The notes beneath the pieces are model-generated. The model made no database searches, was not told the origin of the DNA, and saw only the letters and a program-made list of their open reading frames with translations. Below, piece after piece: positions 60,785 through 64,000 of a DNA stretch of 64,000 nucleotides (positions within the stretch are counted from its first letter, which is position 1; the number at the start of each line of letters is the position of its first letter). Source of the DNA: Trichosporon coremiiforme (lineage: Eukaryota; Basidiomycota; Tremellomycetes; Trichosporonales; Trichosporonaceae); contig BCJJ01000001.1 of NCBI GenBank assembly GCA_039545355.1, forward strand, positions 804,570 through 868,569, read 5' to 3'. Both the position numbers and the translations under genes were made by a program.

Positions 60785-62682
60785 CTACTTAGATGAGAGC
60801 GCGCCTTTCGAAGCTGAGACCGGCGAATGGCTGTCCTTCGAAGGGGAAATAGGCGAATGGCCGTCTCTCGAAGCGGAGACGAGCGGCACGCCGGCTTTCA
60901 AGTCGGAGACTATTGAGGAGCCTTCTTTTGATGTGGAGATCGGCGAAGGGCCGTCACTTGCCCTAGAGGCGCTGCCTCCCGGTGCCTCCTGACGAATGAC
61001 GCCCACCGCGGTATCCTCAGCATCAGCAGCGACGTGCCTCTGGCCCCATGACTCTCTGTACATGGGAGGCAGCATGGAGACCTCATCGGCATCTTCCATG
61101 TCTTCAGCGTGCATCGGACGGCACGTTACAGCGGCGGTGGTCTCATCCTGGCCAGCGGAGGTCGCAGCCTCACCGAAAGGTGTCGTCGTACGAGGAACGC
61201 GGCTCTTGGTGCTTCTCGGTCGATGGCATAGGGCCATCTGCAGAGTCGGTGGTGCTGATGTAATGCCTCTGGTGCCCTGGCCGCTCCGGTGTGGAGGCAC
61301 CGTCAGAGTTTGTCGGTTTGTCGCTCCGATGAAAGGCATGATGAACTGGACGTCCTCGGTCGGCTCATACTTCCCACGGATGTTGAAGGGCTTTTCGGAC
61401 GTGGGCGATTCGTTTTGGTGCCGACGGCGGCGAAGGCAGAGAACAATAGCGAGGCCGATGAGAGCTAGCCCAACGACACCGCTGACCACACCGCCAGCGA
61501 TCGCGCCTGCGTTCGATTTCTTGGAGGCTGGCTTTTCTGCCGATTCAGCGGCTCCAGCGCCGACGCTGGTGGTCTTGGATGACGCTGGATGGGACGATGA
61601 CGCACTACCGCTAAGTTTCATCACTCCCGCCCTCGTTTGTCAGCATTGATGGTACCCACGGGATCCATCAATCACTCACGGATCATACGCGTATGTGGTA
61701 ATGTCACTGATGGCACAGATCGCGTCGTTGCCTCTGGCACCAATAACGAGCTGATATGTCACCGATGGGTCTGTCGGCAGCATGAAGAGCGTCTGATCGG
61801 CTCGGTACTCCGGCTTTCCGGGATTCGCTCTTGGAACCATCTCCGAGGTCCACCACCAGGGCTCTGGGTGCAGAATCGCGTAACAGCCGGCATCGGAACC
61901 GTTGAAGACCGGTCCGGTGATGTTTATTAGCGACGTGTGGGATGGGACGTTATACACGAGCTCTGTGTAGAATGAAAGGGCAACACTGTTGTTCACGATG
62001 TCGTGGTGCTGTGGAGGGATGGCTGAGAACTTGTCGATCTTCATGTCCGTGATGCTGAGCAAATAATCCTGAGAAGCGAAGTCCCGAAGCTCAAACGAAT
62101 CCAGGTCGGCCGTTCCCTCCTTGACAGTTGACAAAGTCTGTGCCTGAGATCTCAGAGCCTCTTCGTTCGGCCTGCAACCGTCAATAGACCGCCAACCACA
62201 TGCTGCACTTACGCTTTCGTCTTCACCGGGACTTGCCAATTGATGTGGTCAATGGTCACCGAGCTCGAGGGGTCCGACACATTGGCAAGAGCCACCCTCC
62301 AACAGCGGGCACCATCGTTCTCAAACAGAGCGAGTAATCCGCTTGGCGGAACGGGGTCATTCAGCCACTCCCACCTCTTGCTGGCGGCATTGGTTGCCCC
62401 CCACCAGGACCTGAATCACGTCGTGTTGAGGGGGACGTTCTGGATGGAGCCATACGGGGCGAACTCATTCCCAACCGCACGCAGCAGCTCCACATCGTCA
62501 ATTGGGAACGATTGGTTTCTGAAGATGAGAGCTCCCGTGTCCAGGTTCATGTCCCATTTGGACTGCAAGACTTGAGGGGACCATCCGGTGAGATTCATGG
62601 AGATGGAGAATGCGACGTCTGCCTCCGAGGCTCCCATGACGCCATGTAACAGGCCAGCAAGCGCAGCGATGGCGACCAGCAT
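60785..62682 (-). CDS. Type I single-pass membrane protein with repeat-bearing cytoplasmic tail (copy B, 589 aa)
   Basis: Minus-strand exons are 62420-62682, 62213-62380, 61680-62171 and 60785-61631; introns are 39, 41 and 48 nt. The start gives a signal peptide (MLVAIAALAGLLHGVMGAS). The ~300-residue ectodomain has several N-glycosylation sequons (NLT, NQS, NVS, NNS, NIT, NGS) and the conserved VYNVPSHTSLINITGP. MLPTDPSVTYQLVIGARG follows. A Ser/Ala-rich stalk precedes the membrane helix (about 350-374) and an RRRRH stop-transfer. The tail has KYEPTEDVQFIMPF, the SMLPPMYRESW motif, and at its end four to five imperfect ten-residue repeats (SPISTSK, SPISPSK, SPVSASK). I recall tails with LPPxYxxxW-like motifs in predicted basidiomycete membrane proteins, but no function is known. 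It could be a surface receptor or adhesin-like protein; that is inference. Confidence 0.68.
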
Positions 62683-63398
62683 TATGTTGCCACGCAGTCG
62701 GGAAGCTAGATGTCGAAAACCAAAGAGAGTAATGGACAGATAAGAAAAGAATGTGATGGAGGGGAAAGAAACGGCAAGAATGCGAATGAGCAGGCTGCCA
62801 ATGAAGAGCGCGTGCTCGGCGGACTGCACTGCGCAATGTTCAGTTACCTTCGCTAAGGCGCACTTGTCATGGACAGCCTGGACACCATATGACGGCCTTG
62901 CAAGGCCGATAGTGCACCTTAATCTGAAGCTTCCTGTGGTGCCAGAGCTCGAAGCAGTGCTGCGCCTACGCGAGAGGAAGAGTGAAGGATCGACAGATCG
63001 CTCATCAGGCGCTATGCCCTTGGGCGCCGCGTACACCACGGCTCTGGGAACTGCACAGCTCATGTAGCTGTTGCGTACAACTACCTCTGCTTTTATGCGC
63101 ATTGTGAATCGTCCTGGTGTGCACTATCAAACTTACTGCAGCGGAGGACGTTGAAGCAAGTTGCCACGTCTGTGTCGTCGGGGAATTGTGCGCGGGCGTG
63201 CCTCGTCCGCGGGTCGTAATCGTCGGAACTGGGGATCTAAGATGGCCAAATTGATTCAGACCGCCAGACCGGACAGGTCACCCGCCAGTCGACGAACAAG
63301 AATAATCCACCGGATATTGTTAGGCTGTGGTCCTCCCCCCGCGCCACCTCGGCAACGTGTCACCTGTGCATGCATCGCATTTAGCCAGTTCGGAAGGG
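62683..63398. other. Upstream region of copy B
   Basis: 716 bp with no supported gene. The minus strand just upstream of the copy B start is pyrimidine-rich (TTTCTTTCC, TTCTTTTC), consistent with its promoter and leader. Confidence 0.45.
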
Positions 63399-63759
63399 CT
63401 AGAATGAAACGAAGCATGGTTGCCCAAGCCCTGCGTACCTACGTCCTTCCCTGTACCAGCTAGGGTCACCCAAGCCATCATAGTCTGAGAAGAGGTTGCG
63501 ACTGAAAGGTCCAAGAGGTTTCACAGGGGTGCAATTTCGTGTTTCGACGCCATGACACAGCTCACTGACCCCGATGGACGTAGGTTAAGCACCATTGCTG
63601 TACTTTAGTCTTTGAATGGGCCTGAAGAGCCTTGCTCAGCTCGTCGTAAGTGAAGGTCGCGAGAGCCATGGCGTCCCAGAAGTGACGAGAGGACTGTTCA
63701 CGCAAAGAGCGTTCAGAGTGCCGCTGAAATTTCAAGGCCGCGGGGTCCACAGCGGGCAT
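63399..63759 (-). CDS. Hypothetical spliced protein (98 aa, 2 exons), possibly 5'-incomplete
   Basis: Exon 63566-63759 joins exon 63399-63501 at phase 2 over a 64-nt intron with donor GTGAGC and acceptor CCTTTCAG. The product starts MPAVDPAALKFQRHSERS. A helical, acidic-basic segment FTYDELSKALQAHSKTKVQQ follows. The second exon gives NLFSDYDGLGDPSWYREGRR and ends YAGLGQPCFVSF. No domain recognised. The intron lacks the usual CTRAY branch close to the AG, which lowers confidence. The minus-strand frame upstream (to 63980) may hold further exons beyond what I could join. Confidence 0.3.
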
Positions 63760-64000
63760 CTGCTGACCGCGATACTTAACTTCCAGGTCCGCCTGAATCG
63801 CCTCAGAACTTTAAGGCTTCCTCCGCACCACGCGGCAAGCATGCTCGACAGTCCAACGCGGGGAACACAGGCTGCAGTGGCCACGAACTTGCCTGCACAG
63901 CATGAATGGATGTTGTCCCGATATCCCGACATCCCTACATCCCGGGTGTGCGCTCTAAGGAGATTAAATGCAATTTGCACCGCAGAACTCCTCGAAACGA
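63760..64000. other. Window edge, unassigned
   Basis: 241 bp with one open minus-strand frame (63732-63980) that could belong to a gene entering from the right. Not supportable on its own. Confidence 0.35.

Noticed and set aside
62381..62420. In-frame TGA in copy B suggesting readthrough or selenocysteine
   Set aside because: A 39-nt GTGATT...CGCCAG intron removes the stop and keeps both flanking homologous blocks in frame, which is simpler.
1..64000. CRISPR arrays, bacterial operons, insertion sequences, LTR elements
   Set aside because: None present by eye: no regularly spaced identical repeats, no terminal repeats with target duplications, no transposase or reverse-transcriptase motifs.

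Overview
This is a gene-bearing piece of a eukaryotic, fungal chromosome. Every confident gene is split by spliceosomal introns with GTGAGT-like donors and a CTAAC/CTGAC-type branch site a few bases before the acceptor AG. The protein set (shugoshin, SWC5, Sen1, Mob1, a Zn2Cys6 factor, a palmitoylation-type casein kinase I), the GC-rich codon use and the very short introns fit a basidiomycete yeast. A tremellomycete close to Trichosporonales or Cryptococcus is my best guess; that placement is inference. No virus, transposon, rRNA, tRNA or CRISPR array was recognised. Exon coordinates were worked out by hand from splice signals, reading-frame continuity and family motifs.

Layout. 1-3.9 kb: a bZIP transcription factor behind a long pyrimidine/CAC-rich leader. 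3.9-12.2 kb: gene-poor DNA. 12.2-16.6 kb (minus): a small membrane protein and a 1,123-residue Q-rich nuclear regulator with a conserved C-terminal block and an Ig-like (He_PIG-type) end. 16.6-23.0 kb: a second gene-poor stretch. 23.0-24.9 kb: divergent LSM8 and a NOPCHAP1/DUF4598-like snoRNP chaperone. 27-28.7 kb: casein kinase I. 30.2-31.7 kb: an SDR oxidoreductase. 31.9-33.7 kb: divergent Tim17-like membrane protein and a fungal protein with an N-myristoylation signal. 34-49.8 kb: a dense housekeeping block (SWC5, MOB1, SGO1, SEN1, a GCP5-like gamma-tubulin complex subunit, POLD4). 51.3-54.7 kb: a Zn(II)2Cys6 factor. 56.6-64 kb: accessory DNA with an 86-residue spliced orphan gene, two tandem paralogous single-pass membrane proteins (one intact, one apparently decaying) and weaker candidates.

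The central block supports nuclear and chromosome functions: H2A.Z exchange (SWC5), mitotic exit and septation signalling (MOB1), cohesion protection (SGO1), R-loop resolution and termination (SEN1), microtubule nucleation (GCP5) and replication (POLD4). LSM8 and NOPCHAP1 both serve small-RNP biogenesis and share a 348-bp divergent promoter. The most distinctive observations are the 31-41-nt introns, the tandem membrane-protein pair, the Q-rich regulator, and several small spliced genes that plain ORF calling misses. I saw no clear new multi-gene system; the membrane-protein pair is the best candidate for undescribed biology.
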